DNA of 64,000 nucleotides from Archaeoglobus veneficus SNP6 (lineage in GTDB: Archaea; Halobacteriota; Archaeoglobi; Archaeoglobales; Archaeoglobaceae), in the NCBI RefSeq assembly GCF_000194625.1, contig NC_015320.1:124001-188000 (forward strand), written 5' to 3'. The notes under the pieces are model-generated. The model saw only the letters and a list, made by a program, of their open reading frames with translations, ran no database searches and was not told the DNA's origin. Positions within the stretch are counted from its first letter, which is position 1; the number at the start of each line of letters is the position of its first letter. Both the position numbers and the translations under genes were made by a program. Of the stretch, positions 25,358 through 33,545 are shown piece after piece.

Positions 25358-26344
25358 CTATTTATCCTCTATACCCCTCTCGGTGACTTTAAAAACAGCT
25401 TCACCTTCAGGCAGGTGTGGCGAGTCGATGAGCCTCGCTACTCTCAGCTCTCCCTTGCTCTTCCTCAGGTAGATGCGAAACGTAGCTGTGTGCGCAACTA
25501 TATGCCCTCCTACAGGTTTCGTCGGGTCGCCAAAGAATGTGTCGGGCTTCGCCTGAACCTGATTTGTGACGACGATTGCTGCATTGAAGATTTCTCCGAA
25601 CCTCATTAAGTCGTGCAGGTGCTTGTTCAGCTTCTGCTGCCTGTCGGCAAGCGTTCCCCTACCAACGTATTCAGCTCTGAAGTGGGCCATAAGCGAGTCC
25701 ACGATGAGGAGCTTTACCTGCTTTCCTTCCTTTTTGAGTTTGTTCGCAAGCTCTTTGGCATTATCAACGAGGAGCATCTGGTGATTTGAGTTGTAAGCCT
25801 GGGCGACATATATGTTCCTCAGCACCTCTTCTGGATCGAGTCCTTTTGCCTCGGCCATCTGTATTATTCTCTCCGGCCTGAAGGTATTTTCGGTATCTAT
25901 CACGATTACAGAACCTTCAAGCCCTCCAAGATCGCGGGGAAGCTGGACGTTTACGGCAAGTTGATGGCATATCTGCGTTTTACCACTTCCAAACTCACCA
26001 AAGAGTTCCGTTATGGACTGTGTTTCCACACCACCACCAAGCAACTCATCGAGAGCCTTACTCCCGGTCGTAATCTTGCCTATGCGCCTTCTGCGCTCGA
26101 GTACCTTATCACCACTCTCAAACCCGCCAACGTCTGCAAGCTTTCTGGCAGCGGATATTATTTTTGCGGCCGTCGATTCGCCGATTTCTGCAGCAGCACT
26201 GAGTTCAGATGGGGAGGCTACGGCAATCGCCTCTATAGTTGAGAAACCTGCCTCTCTAAGTTTTTCAGCTATTGCAGGACCGACGTTGGGCAAATCTTCA
26301 AGATCGATAACCTTCATGCTACCTGATTCGCTATCCTCACCCAT
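25358..26344 (-). CDS. radA: DNA repair recombinase RadA
   Basis: Archaeal Rad51/RecA orthologue that polymerises on single-stranded DNA and catalyses strand exchange. 328 residues: an N-terminal helix-hairpin-helix domain (about 1-65, [17 protein letters not shown]), Walker A GEFGSGKT at 116-123, Walker B LLIVDSL, and the L2 region [11 protein letters not shown]. Full length. CAGGGTGGAATGA precedes the ATG. Divergent from cbiB with shared promoter DNA between. Confidence 0.96.
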   Translation of the reverse strand: MGEDSESGSMKVIDLEDLPNVGPAIAEKLREAGFSTIEAIAVASPSELSAAAEIGESTAAKIISAARKLADVGGFESGDKVLERRRRIGKITTGSKALDELLGGGVETQSITELFGEFGSGKTQICHQLAVNVQLPRDLGGLEGSVIVIDTENTFRPERIIQMAEAKGLDPEEVLRNIYVAQAYNSNHQMLLVDNAKELANKLKKEGKQVKLLIVDSLMAHFRAEYVGRGTLADRQQKLNKHLHDLMRFGEIFNAAIVVTNQVQAKPDTFFGDPTKPVGGHIVAHTATFRIYLRKSKGELRVARLIDSPHLPEGEAVFKVTERGIEDK

Positions 26345-26370
26345 TCATTCCACCCTGCCTGAATACTGCA

Positions 26371-26384
26371 AGTATACTTAAAGT
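26371..26384. promoter_or_regulatory. Divergent radA/cbiB promoter core
   Basis: AAGTATACTTAAAG reads as a TATA-like box on both strands because of the palindromic AAGTATACTT. It lies about 27-40 bases upstream of each start codon (26344 on minus, 26407 on plus), a distance compatible with both transcripts. Confidence 0.4.
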
Positions 26385-26406
26385 CATTTTTGGCCGGTGC
26401 GAAAGT

Positions 26407-27297
26407 GTGAAAAGTCATTACATTCTCCAGCCTTTAATGCTATCTGATCAAATGGCAGTTCTCCTCCTCGCCGTAATCCTTGATTTTGCTTTTGGTGAGC
26501 CGCCCAGCTTTGCACACCCCGTCGTCTGGTTCGGAAAGCTTATAGGTTTCTTCGATTCGAAGTGGAATAGGAGGGGTTTGCCGGACGTGATTGCCGGAGC
26601 GTTTTTCACGTTTATTGTTATTGCCTTCGCCCTTTTGCTCTCACAATCTCCTTCTTTGCTTCCTCAGCCGTTCGATTTTCTTGTTTCGACATACCTGCTC
26701 TTTTCCTGCATATCCATAAGAAGCATGGTGGACCATGCAAAAGCGACGATATCCAATGGTGTGGATGCGAAGAAAGTTCAGATGATAGTAAGCAGAGACA
26801 CAAGCAAGTTGAGCAGACACCAGCTATGTTCTGCAGTAATAGAGTCTGTTGCCGAGAATTTCGTCGATGGTGTTCTTGCCCCGCTTCTTTACTTCGCAAT
26901 CTTTGGCCTGCCGGGAGCTGTTGTTTACAGGGCGATAAATGTTTGCGATGCGATGGTTGGCTACAGGACTCCAGAGTATGAAAAGTTTGGAAAGTTCGCT
27001 GCTCGCATTGACGATGCTGCGAACTTTATTCCAGCACGGCTCTCGGTTCTGCTCTTCGCCCTGCTGAATCCGAGGGCTTTGAAGGCGTACAGGCATAGCG
27101 TCAAGCTGAACGGCCATGCGATGGTTGCGATGGCATACACCCTCAGGGTTACTCTGGAAAAACCTGGGAGCTACATAATCAAAGCCGGGAGGCTCCCGAG
27201 CGAGAGAGACGTGGAGAGGAGTATCTCTGTTTTCTGGATGGTTTCATGCCTTGCAGTTTTGTTTTCCGCTGTGCTGATTGTGCTAAAGTCGTTCTAA
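26407..27297 (+). CDS. cbiB: Adenosylcobinamide-phosphate synthase CbiB/CobD
   Basis: Membrane enzyme of cobamide synthesis that attaches the aminopropanol phosphate side chain to adenosylcobyric acid. 296 residues with about five membrane segments and the family motifs ILDFAFGEPPSFAHPVVWFG, VSRDTSKL, SVAENFVDGVLAPLLYF and MVGYRTPEYEKFGKFAARID. GTG 26407 fits the promoter spacing; an internal ATG at 26437 is possible and would still keep the first helix. Confidence 0.93.
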   Translation: MKSHYILQPLMLSDQMAVLLLAVILDFAFGEPPSFAHPVVWFGKLIGFFDSKWNRRGLPDVIAGAFFTFIVIAFALLLSQSPSLLPQPFDFLVSTYLLFSCISIRSMVDHAKATISNGVDAKKVQMIVSRDTSKLSRHQLCSAVIESVAENFVDGVLAPLLYFAIFGLPGAVVYRAINVCDAMVGYRTPEYEKFGKFAARIDDAANFIPARLSVLLFALLNPRALKAYRHSVKLNGHAMVAMAYTLRVTLEKPGSYIIKAGRLPSERDVERSISVFWMVSCLAVLFSAVLIVLKSF

Positions 27298-27324
27298 CAG
27301 GAATTCACTGCACGCTGAACCGTT

Positions 27325-27334
27325 AAAGATATAA
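27325..27334 (+). promoter_or_regulatory. TATA box of the AIM24-like gene
   Basis: AAGATATAAC lies 23-32 bases before the ATG at 27357, consistent with a leaderless message. Confidence 0.4.
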
Positions 27335-27356
27335 CATACGAAATAAAACAAAAATT

Positions 27357-28028
27357 ATGAAACACAGAATTTTATCGAAACCGAGCTACAGCCTTCTCGA
27401 GGTTGAGCTTGAAGATGGAGAGGAAATCGTCGCTGAGACGGGCGCAATGGTGTACATGAGAAACGTGGAGCTGAAGACAGAGGTTAAGGGCGGGCTGCTT
27501 GCCGGATTAAAGCGCTCTCTGCTTGGTGGCGAATCCTTTTTCGTCAACAGATTCATTTCAAAAGGAAAAGGTCTTCTCGGCCTCGCACCTCCATACCAGG
27601 GAGACGTCATCCACATCCCGTTGAACGGCAGGATATACGCCCAGAGTGGAGCGTTCCTTGCATCCTCGCCAGACATTTCAATTGACACGAAGTGGGGAGG
27701 GGCAAGGACTTTCTTTGCAGGAGAGGGGCTATTTCTCCTCAAACTTGACGGGCTGGGCGACGTGTTATTGTCATCCTTTGGAGGTATCGAGAGAATTGAC
27801 GTAAATGGCTCTCTGATCGTTGACACTGGACACATAGTCGCCTTTGAGGATACGCTCGCCTTTAAAGTCAGGAAGGCCGGAGGCCTGAAGGCAACGCTGC
27901 TGAGTGGAGAGGGACTCATCGCAGAGTTTGAGGGAGAAGGGAGCGTCTGGATACAGACACGTTCCGTTAGTGAATACGTTGGCTGGCTATCGTCGCTGCT
28001 GCCAAAGAGGGGAGAAGAAAAGCTTTAA
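27357..28028 (+). CDS. AIM24 family protein (TIGR00266 type)
   Basis: 223 residues rich in beta strands and glycine turns, without signal peptide. Motifs LLEVELEDGEEIVAETGAMV, GESFFVNRFISKGKGLLGLA, SGAFLASSPDISIDTKWGGA and VDTGHIVAFEDTLAFKV are characteristic of the AIM24/DUF124 family. The fold resembles a double-psi beta barrel; cellular role unknown in archaea. Ends six bases from the convergent argS. Confidence 0.88.
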   Translation: MKHRILSKPSYSLLEVELEDGEEIVAETGAMVYMRNVELKTEVKGGLLAGLKRSLLGGESFFVNRFISKGKGLLGLAPPYQGDVIHIPLNGRIYAQSGAFLASSPDISIDTKWGGARTFFAGEGLFLLKLDGLGDVLLSSFGGIERIDVNGSLIVDTGHIVAFEDTLAFKVRKAGGLKATLLSGEGLIAEFEGEGSVWIQTRSVSEYVGWLSSLLPKRGEEKL

Positions 28029-28034
28029 AAATAT

Positions 28035-29708
28035 CTACATCCTCTCAAGTGGCTCAATTCCAAGAACCTCAAGCCCGTTACGGAGCACTATGCGGCAAGC
28101 ATCAACTATCGCAAGGCGATGCATCCTGTACTCTGCCTCAGCCTTCAAAACGGGATGCTGGGTGTAGAAGTCGTTGAAAGTCGTCGCAACATCCATTACG
28201 TACTCAGCAAAGACGTTGGGGCGGAGCTCTTTCACAACTCTCTCGATCACCGAGGAAAACTTCGATAACAGCATTACGAGCTTCCTCTCAAGCGGTGTGC
28301 ACAGCTCTCCGACAAATTCCAGGTCGGGCATGCCTTCGCTTACCGCCTTGCGTAAAATGCTGCACGCCCTCGCATGGCTGTACTGGATGTAGCTCGCAGT
28401 CTGTCTTTCGAAATCCAACGCTTTCTTCCAGTCAAAGGTTATTGGCTTCTCGGGAGCGACCCTTATGAAGTCGTAGCGCAGCGCTCCGATTGCAACTGCC
28501 TTTGCCACATCCCTTTTCTCTTTTTCGTCAAATCCTCTGTCCTTTATTATCTCGTAAGCCTCTCTGTACACCCTATCAATAAGCTCATCTGCTGAGATGA
28601 ACTTACCCTTTCTCGTACTCATGGAACCCTCAGGCAGCGAAACAAACTCGAAGAAGACAATCTCCGGAGGTTTAAGACCTATAAGTTTCAGGATGTCCGA
28701 AAGCTGACTTCCAATCAGCTTGTGGTCAGCCCCGAGGACGTTTATAAAGCGTTCGAAGTTCTCGTTCTTCCAGAGATGATATGCGAGGTCTCTCGTTACG
28801 TATAGCGTTGTGCCGTTCTCCCTTCTGATGACGACGTTCTTCTTGTACCCGAGCTCGCTCAAGTCAATCGTCCACGCTCCGTCCTTCTGTATCAGCCCCT
28901 TTTCGTCGAGCATTGAAATTATGCGGTCAACGTAGCCGTTTCTTATAAATTCAGATTCCCATACGTACTCGTCGTGAACTATGTTAAGATTTTCCAGCGT
29001 TTCTTTCGCCCCTTCGAGTGCCCTGCTTACAGCATCTCTGAAAAGCTTTGCTGTCTCCTCGTCGCCCTCCTCGTACTTCTTCATGAGTTCTTCCACTTTC
29101 GCCTCGATTTCGTCCTTCTCCTCGGGATGCTCTTCTATGTAGCGGTTTATGGCTATGTAGGCTTTGGCCACAGCATGGTCCGGCTTCTCCGTCTTGTCGA
29201 GGCCGAACTTCTCAATTCCGAGTACTGTAAGTGCCACCTGCCGCCCCATGTCGTTGACATAGTAGTGTGTGGTGACGTTGACTCCAGCCTTTCTGAATAT
29301 TCTTGCGAGGGTGTCCCCAATGATTGAGTTCCTGATGTGCCCGATGTGCAGGGGACCATCGGGATTCGCTGATGTGTGCTCGATGAGTACCTCTCCCCCG
29401 AGTGCGAGCGAGCCGTACTCCTCGTCGCTATCGAGAATGTAGTTGATGGTGTCTTCCAAGAACTCGTAGCTCGCGAAGAAGTTTACGTAGCCATTAACAA
29501 CCTCAACGCTGCCTATGTAATCGCTCTCAATGCTCAGCTGCGAGACAATCTCCTCTGCCACTTCCTGGGGCTTCTTTTTCATCTCCTTTGCGAGCTTAAA
29601 GGCTATTGTGCATGCCAAATCAGCGTGCTCGCTCTCCCTGACAAAGCGCTCATCAACGTCAAACTTCTGGAGCGATTTGATGACATCCTTCCTGAACTGC
29701 CTGAACAT
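28035..29708 (-). CDS. argS: Arginyl-tRNA synthetase
   Basis: Class I synthetase that charges tRNA-Arg. 557 residues: an N-terminal Add-1 domain, HIGH motif in PDGPLHIGHIRNSIIGD, the KMSKS equivalent in GSMSTRKGKF and a C-terminal DALR anticodon-binding helical domain with HARACSIL. Length is within the usual archaeal range. ATG 29708; A/T-rich DNA upstream. Confidence 0.96.
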   Translation of the reverse strand: MFRQFRKDVIKSLQKFDVDERFVRESEHADLACTIAFKLAKEMKKKPQEVAEEIVSQLSIESDYIGSVEVVNGYVNFFASYEFLEDTINYILDSDEEYGSLALGGEVLIEHTSANPDGPLHIGHIRNSIIGDTLARIFRKAGVNVTTHYYVNDMGRQVALTVLGIEKFGLDKTEKPDHAVAKAYIAINRYIEEHPEEKDEIEAKVEELMKKYEEGDEETAKLFRDAVSRALEGAKETLENLNIVHDEYVWESEFIRNGYVDRIISMLDEKGLIQKDGAWTIDLSELGYKKNVVIRRENGTTLYVTRDLAYHLWKNENFERFINVLGADHKLIGSQLSDILKLIGLKPPEIVFFEFVSLPEGSMSTRKGKFISADELIDRVYREAYEIIKDRGFDEKEKRDVAKAVAIGALRYDFIRVAPEKPITFDWKKALDFERQTASYIQYSHARACSILRKAVSEGMPDLEFVGELCTPLERKLVMLLSKFSSVIERVVKELRPNVFAEYVMDVATTFNDFYTQHPVLKAEAEYRMHRLAIVDACRIVLRNGLEVLGIEPLERM

Positions 29709-29816
29709 CGCAACGAGTTCGTGAACAAGTATTTAAATTGATGGGGTCGATTGCCGCTTAACCAAAATTAGGCCAGCAGCTACAACAACCTCAATTCGTT
29801 AGATGCATCGAGCTTT

Positions 29817-29835
29817 ATCCTAAATATATTAGGAT
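29817..29835 (+). promoter_or_regulatory. Palindromic operator upstream of feoB (DtxR-like)
   Basis: ATCCTAAATATATTAGGAT is a 19-bp palindrome with 7-bp arms (ATCCTAA and TTAGGAT) and a 5-bp AT centre. Its length and the TTAGG half-site resemble operators of DtxR/IdeR/MntR metal repressors, and the centre looks like a TATA box. Repressor binding with ferrous iron would block transcription of feoB, about 130 bases downstream. The repressor gene is not in this window. Confidence 0.5.
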
Positions 29836-29963
29836 TAATTATTTACGCAGCTAAAATTAACTATTTCGTGCTCACCTTTAAGCGTTTCACGTGTAAATAG
29901 CATATGCCGATTGGTTTTAAAACCGTGAGGAATTCCCAATGCTGCAAGGCCGGGAGGTACGGA

Positions 29964-31661
29964 ATGCTGAAGGTCGCAATGGTCGGTAATCCAAACGTTG
30001 GAAAGACCGCTCTGCTGAATGCACTGACAGGAGGAAGTTTTGAAGTAGGAAACTTCCCCGGTACTACTGTTGAGAAGAAGGAGGGGCGAGCAGTTATAAA
30101 TGGCGTTGAGGTGGAGTTCGTAGACCTGCCGGGAATATACAGCCTCGAAGCTTACAGTCTCGACGAGAAGATAGCCCGCGACTACCTCGTAAATGAGAAA
30201 CCGGATGTTGTTCTGAACGTTATCGACGCAACAAATCTTGAAAGGAACCTTTACCTCACACTCCAGCTTTGCAATTTAGGCATTCCGATGGTTATTGCTT
30301 TGAACATGCTCGATGAAGCGAGGAAAAGGGGGATAGAGATCGATGCAAAAAAACTCGAGGAGATCCTGGGTGTGCCTGTCATTGAAACCATCGCCGTCGA
30401 AAAGAAAGGCATTGAAGAGCTGAAAAAGGCCCTGTTCAGTCCGGCAGTCTGCAGGCTGAGGGTTGAAAACAGGCTGAAATTGGCCGAACAGATTGCCAAA
30501 CAGGTTGTAGAAAAAAAGGAAGCCTTTACATACCTGGACGCAATAGACGAGGTTTTTACAGACCCCCTTTTCGGCATTCCCGTCTTTTTCTCCGTTATGT
30601 GGATGGTGTTCCGCTTCACGTACGACGTTGCTTCGCCCCTCGTGAACGCCGTAGACCTGGCTTTTTCGCTCCTTGCAGATGCGATAGGCAGCGAAGGTGT
30701 TCTTGCGTCCCTGCTCAGCCAGGGAATAATAAAAGGTGTCGGCAGCGTCCTCGTGTTCGTTCCAAACATAGCGTTCCTCTTCATAGCCCTTGCAGTCATG
30801 GAACTCAGCGGTTACATGGCAAGGGCCGTCTTTATAATGGACAGAACAATGAGCAGATTTGGTCTGAACGGAAGGGCAGTAATACCGCTTATTATGGGCT
30901 TTGGATGCAATGTGCCGGCAATAATGGCGACGAGGGCCATTGAAGACTGGAAGATCAGGATTACGACCGTCCTCATCAATCCGTTCATGTCCTGCAGCGC
31001 CCGCCTTCCGATATACATCCTGTTTGCTGGCACGTTCTTTCCGTCGATGGCGAGTGCAGCCATAATGTCTCTCTACCTCCTCGGCGTCCTCCTTGCTCTT
31101 ATTTCGGCCTTCGTACTCAGAAGGTTCGTTTTCAGGGGGGAGGCGGAGTTCATAATGGAGATGCCTCCCTACAGAATTCCAAAGTTCTCTGCCATCGCAA
31201 AGCTGACGTGGAGCAGAGTCAAGCACTTCATAGAGAAGGCTGGAACTGTCATCCTTGCAATGTCCGTCGTAATATGGCTCCTGACGAATTATCCGTCGAA
31301 CAGCATCGAGGAGAGCTATGCGGGAATGCTCGGCAGAGCAATTCAGCCTCTCTTCGCCCCGATGGACTGGAGCTGGGAACTCGTCGTGGCACTTTTAATG
31401 GGGTTCGTTGCAAAGGAGGTCGTTGTCGAGACGATAGGGATAACTGTAGGAGATGGTCTTGCAGGTCTGCTAACTCCCGCTCAGGCCTTCGGCTTCATGG
31501 TTTTCTCCCTCCTCTACATGCCCTGCCTTGCAACCCTTGCGGTTATAAGAACCGAGGCTGGAAGTTGGAAATGGACGGGTTTTGCTGTCGTTTACAGCTT
31601 TAGCGTAGCCTACGTTGTGTCTTTAGCTCTCATAAAATTAATGAGGTTCTGGAGGTGGTAA
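29964..31661 (+). CDS. feoB: Ferrous iron transporter FeoB
   Basis: GTP-gated ferrous iron permease. 565 residues: N-terminal G domain with G1 GNPNVGKT (residues 8-15), GTT in switch I, G3 DLPGIYSL and G4 NMLD, then about eight membrane helices with the Gate motifs, including PLIMGFGCNVPAIMATR and a second copy GFVAKEVVVETIG. No FeoA is encoded beside it. An upstream in-frame start at 29904 exists; ATG 29964 is preferred since GGGAGGTACGGA lies directly upstream. A small membrane gene follows at once. Confidence 0.94.
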   Translation: MLKVAMVGNPNVGKTALLNALTGGSFEVGNFPGTTVEKKEGRAVINGVEVEFVDLPGIYSLEAYSLDEKIARDYLVNEKPDVVLNVIDATNLERNLYLTLQLCNLGIPMVIALNMLDEARKRGIEIDAKKLEEILGVPVIETIAVEKKGIEELKKALFSPAVCRLRVENRLKLAEQIAKQVVEKKEAFTYLDAIDEVFTDPLFGIPVFFSVMWMVFRFTYDVASPLVNAVDLAFSLLADAIGSEGVLASLLSQGIIKGVGSVLVFVPNIAFLFIALAVMELSGYMARAVFIMDRTMSRFGLNGRAVIPLIMGFGCNVPAIMATRAIEDWKIRITTVLINPFMSCSARLPIYILFAGTFFPSMASAAIMSLYLLGVLLALISAFVLRRFVFRGEAEFIMEMPPYRIPKFSAIAKLTWSRVKHFIEKAGTVILAMSVVIWLLTNYPSNSIEESYAGMLGRAIQPLFAPMDWSWELVVALLMGFVAKEVVVETIGITVGDGLAGLLTPAQAFGFMVFSLLYMPCLATLAVIRTEAGSWKWTGFAVVYSFSVAYVVSLALIKLMRFWRW

Positions 31662-31662
31662 T

Positions 31663-31968
31663 ATTATCTCCCTCGCTTACGCTGTAATTTTCGCTATTCT
31701 CGCAGCGATTGAGGCGAGGGCTTCCCTGCTGAATGCCTTCGTCCTTCTCACTATCGCAGCCATTTATCTCAAGGGATGGGCTGGTAAGAGCAAAGCCTAT
31801 ACATTTACAGCGTCGCTGCTTGCAGTCTGCTTCGCAACTATTTCGGCTCTTGCCATGCTTGCTTCGGCGATAGATGCGGCTTTCTTCGACGGCTCATTCC
31901 GAGTTGAGACCGGTGTCTTCGGCTTTCTATCACTCCCTCTCCTCGACAGGCTGAGAAGGAGTAAATAA
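31663..31968 (+). CDS. Small membrane protein after feoB, apparent ATT start
   Basis: The frame encodes about 101 residues with three hydrophobic segments (LAYAVIFAILAAIEA, ASLLNAFVLLTIAAIYL, FTASLLAVCFATISALAMLA) and ends in a basic tail LDRLRRSK before TAA. No ATG, GTG or TTG exists in the first half: the frame is closed upstream by TAA and TGA inside feoB. GGAGGTG stands five bases before an ATT at 31663, perfect Shine-Dalgarno spacing, so ATT is the most likely start. The gene overlaps the end of feoB tightly and should be cotranscribed. Family not recognised. Confidence 0.55.
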   Translation: MISLAYAVIFAILAAIEARASLLNAFVLLTIAAIYLKGWAGKSKAYTFTASLLAVCFATISALAMLASAIDAAFFDGSFRVETGVFGFLSLPLLDRLRRSK

Positions 31969-32006
31969 CGTTACGGACCAGATGCCACACTGATCAGAAT
32001 GTCCCC

Positions 32007-32675
32007 TCAAATTAGTTCTATCGTTCCTCCATTTCCGAGCTTGCATTTAATTGAGCCAGCCGGCAGGTCGGGGACGATTCCGTCAACATCTATGTAAAAT
32101 ATGTCTTCCTCTCCAAAAGCGAAGTCGTTGTACCTCCTGATTTTCAGGATGACATCGTAGTAAACGTGCCACCTCTTCTCTATGAAGCCCGTATACACGC
32201 CCGTAGGGACAAAAACGAAGAATGTTAGCTCGTCAGGCATGACATCGTATATCATAGCCATGCTCGTCAGGTAGCGGGGCGTTGGGAATGGTACGTGAAT
32301 ACCGAAAAGTACAAGGAAGTCGTCGTCTTTCAGGTTTCTGAACGTTTCCTCACCTTCTATCGTCTCTTCACCACTCCACGGTATGAAGTCGTAAAGCTCC
32401 CCGAAAGGGACAGTTTCCTTCATCCCTATTTTGATGATCTTCGCGGTATCGAGTATTTCACCAAGCCCGGAATCCGACTTCGCCACGAAGTGGTAAAACC
32501 TGTTGAGAGCTCTGGACATTATCTCAGAAATTACTGCAACGTAGAAATCTTTTTTTGATGCGTAGTAGGGAATTACATGGAGGAACGCAAAACTCACCAT
32601 CGGTCTCAGGGCCGCGTAAGCAACTCTCGTCCTGAGACCCTCCAGCTTCCTTATCAGAACGTCTTCAATTTCCAT
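32007..32675 (-). CDS. Hypothetical protein, 222 residues
   Basis: No family recognised. The product is soluble, has an N-terminal helix (EDVLIRKLEGLRTRVAYAAL), a segment resembling a Rossmann-like strand-helix pattern, a central KETVPFGELYDFIPWSGEE and several aromatic strands toward the C terminus (FFVFVPTGVYTGFI, IFYIDVDGIVPDLPAG). It has no metal-binding cysteines or Walker motif. It is convergent with the small gene after feoB and lies next to an insertion sequence, but its composition is like that of the rest of the genome. Confidence 0.6.
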   Translation of the reverse strand: MEIEDVLIRKLEGLRTRVAYAALRPMVSFAFLHVIPYYASKKDFYVAVISEIMSRALNRFYHFVAKSDSGLGEILDTAKIIKIGMKETVPFGELYDFIPWSGEETIEGEETFRNLKDDDFLVLFGIHVPFPTPRYLTSMAMIYDVMPDELTFFVFVPTGVYTGFIEKRWHVYYDVILKIRRYNDFAFGEEDIFYIDVDGIVPDLPAGSIKCKLGNGGTIELI

Positions 32676-32735
32676 CTACCAATCTTGTGACAATGCATTT
32701 AAAAAATTTTCACGTGCAGATTCAATGTAATATCC

Positions 32736-32743
32736 TGCTTACC
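32736..32743 (+). repeat. Target-site duplication, left copy
   Basis: TGCTTACC immediately precedes the left inverted repeat of the insertion sequence. The same eight bases follow its right end at 33439-33446. Eight bases is the usual target duplication for IS6-family elements. Confidence 0.8.
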
Positions 32744-33438
32744 GGTAGTGTCAAGTTAACACCTCCAGTAGTTGTAGAAGGCCATAAAGCTCTCCAACCA
32801 GCTCTGTACAGAGACAAAAGAACTCCTGAATGGAAATCTGTTCCAGAACCTCTTCGTTCTCTCTTTAAACCTCGAAAAGAATCCTTCTACAGCATTTCTT
32901 CTACCAAACGTTTCATGCCTGTATCTCAGCCCTAACCTTTTCAAAGCCCACAGATACCAGAAACCTCTATCAACAACGATCTCTGGCTTGTTTTCGCAAT
33001 GCTTGAGAACTTCTCTAAGGAAAACGTAAGCTTCAAAGCTTCCTCTTCCTCCAGAAGCCCATATAGCTAGGCATTCCATGGTATCAACGTCTATAGCAGC
33101 CCAAACAAAGATTTGTTTCTTTTCCAGTTTTATTTTTGTTTCATCTATCGCAACAAGTCTTCTTTTCTTCTTTTCTGGTTGTTTTAAGACTGTTTTGAGT
33201 CTATGGTAGTAAATCCTAACAGATTCGTGACTTATTTCTTCGAATAAAGATAGAAAATCACTTGTTTTTCTCAAAGAAAGGCCAAAGAAGTATAATAATG
33301 CTGCAAGTATTTTAAGTTCCACATCTTTCCTGTTCCTTCGAAAGACTTTTGTAGACTTGACGTAATCTACCAACTGGCTTAGCGCAGGCTGCATAAGTTG
33401 TATCTTAGTTATTTATTTTTTGTTATTTTGACACTGCC
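32744..33438 (-). mobile_element. IS6-like insertion sequence, 695 bp
   Basis: A compact element with one transposase gene. The left end GGTAGTGTCAA and the right end (reverse complement GGCAGTGTCAA) form 11-bp terminal inverted repeats with one mismatch. It is flanked by exact 8-bp direct repeats (TGCTTACC), showing simple insertion with no later rearrangement. Removing it rejoins an intergenic sequence, so no gene seems to be interrupted. The perfect duplication and intact transposase suggest a recent insertion. Confidence 0.85.
32756..33394 (-). CDS. Transposase, DDE type, IS6/IS240-like
   Basis: 212 residues, cytoplasmic. An N-terminal helix-turn-helix-like region precedes the catalytic core. 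The DDE triad is visible as the D of VAIDETKIKL, the D of EIVVDRGFWYLWAL and the E of RRNAVEGFFSRFKERTK, with spacing typical of IS6/IS240 enzymes, and a tryptophan-rich segment (FVWAAIDVDTMECLAIW) between the first two. The protein catalyses replicative or cut-and-paste movement of the element around it. No internal stop or frameshift. Confidence 0.85.
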   Translation of the reverse strand: MQPALSQLVDYVKSTKVFRRNRKDVELKILAALLYFFGLSLRKTSDFLSLFEEISHESVRIYYHRLKTVLKQPEKKKRRLVAIDETKIKLEKKQIFVWAAIDVDTMECLAIWASGGRGSFEAYVFLREVLKHCENKPEIVVDRGFWYLWALKRLGLRYRHETFGRRNAVEGFFSRFKERTKRFWNRFPFRSSFVSVQSWLESFMAFYNYWRC

Positions 33439-33446
33439 TGCTTACC
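33439..33446 (+). repeat. Target-site duplication, right copy
   Basis: TGCTTACC immediately follows the right inverted repeat and is identical to the left copy. Confidence 0.8.
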
Positions 33447-33515
33447 TGCAAGGAACGTATCTTTACATCATATCCGCTGGAGTCTTCCAAGATGTACCTG
33501 TTCCGACCCAAAGCT

Positions 33516-33529
33516 TTACTATATTTTCT
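33516..33529 (+). promoter_or_regulatory. TATA box of the radical SAM gene
   Basis: TTTACTATATTTTC is centred about 24 bases upstream of the ATG at 33546, as expected for a leaderless transcript. It lies about 70 bases from the insertion sequence, so the promoter itself was not hit. Confidence 0.4.
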
Positions 33530-33545
33530 ACAAGAATATTTGAGA

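Noticed and set aside
30276-31226. 316-codon open frame on the minus strand
   Set aside because: Antisense to feoB; lacks start signals and has an arginine, histidine and cysteine-rich shadow composition.
32007-32675. KaiC-like or enzyme assignment for the 222-residue protein
   Set aside because: No Walker motif or recognised signature; left as hypothetical.
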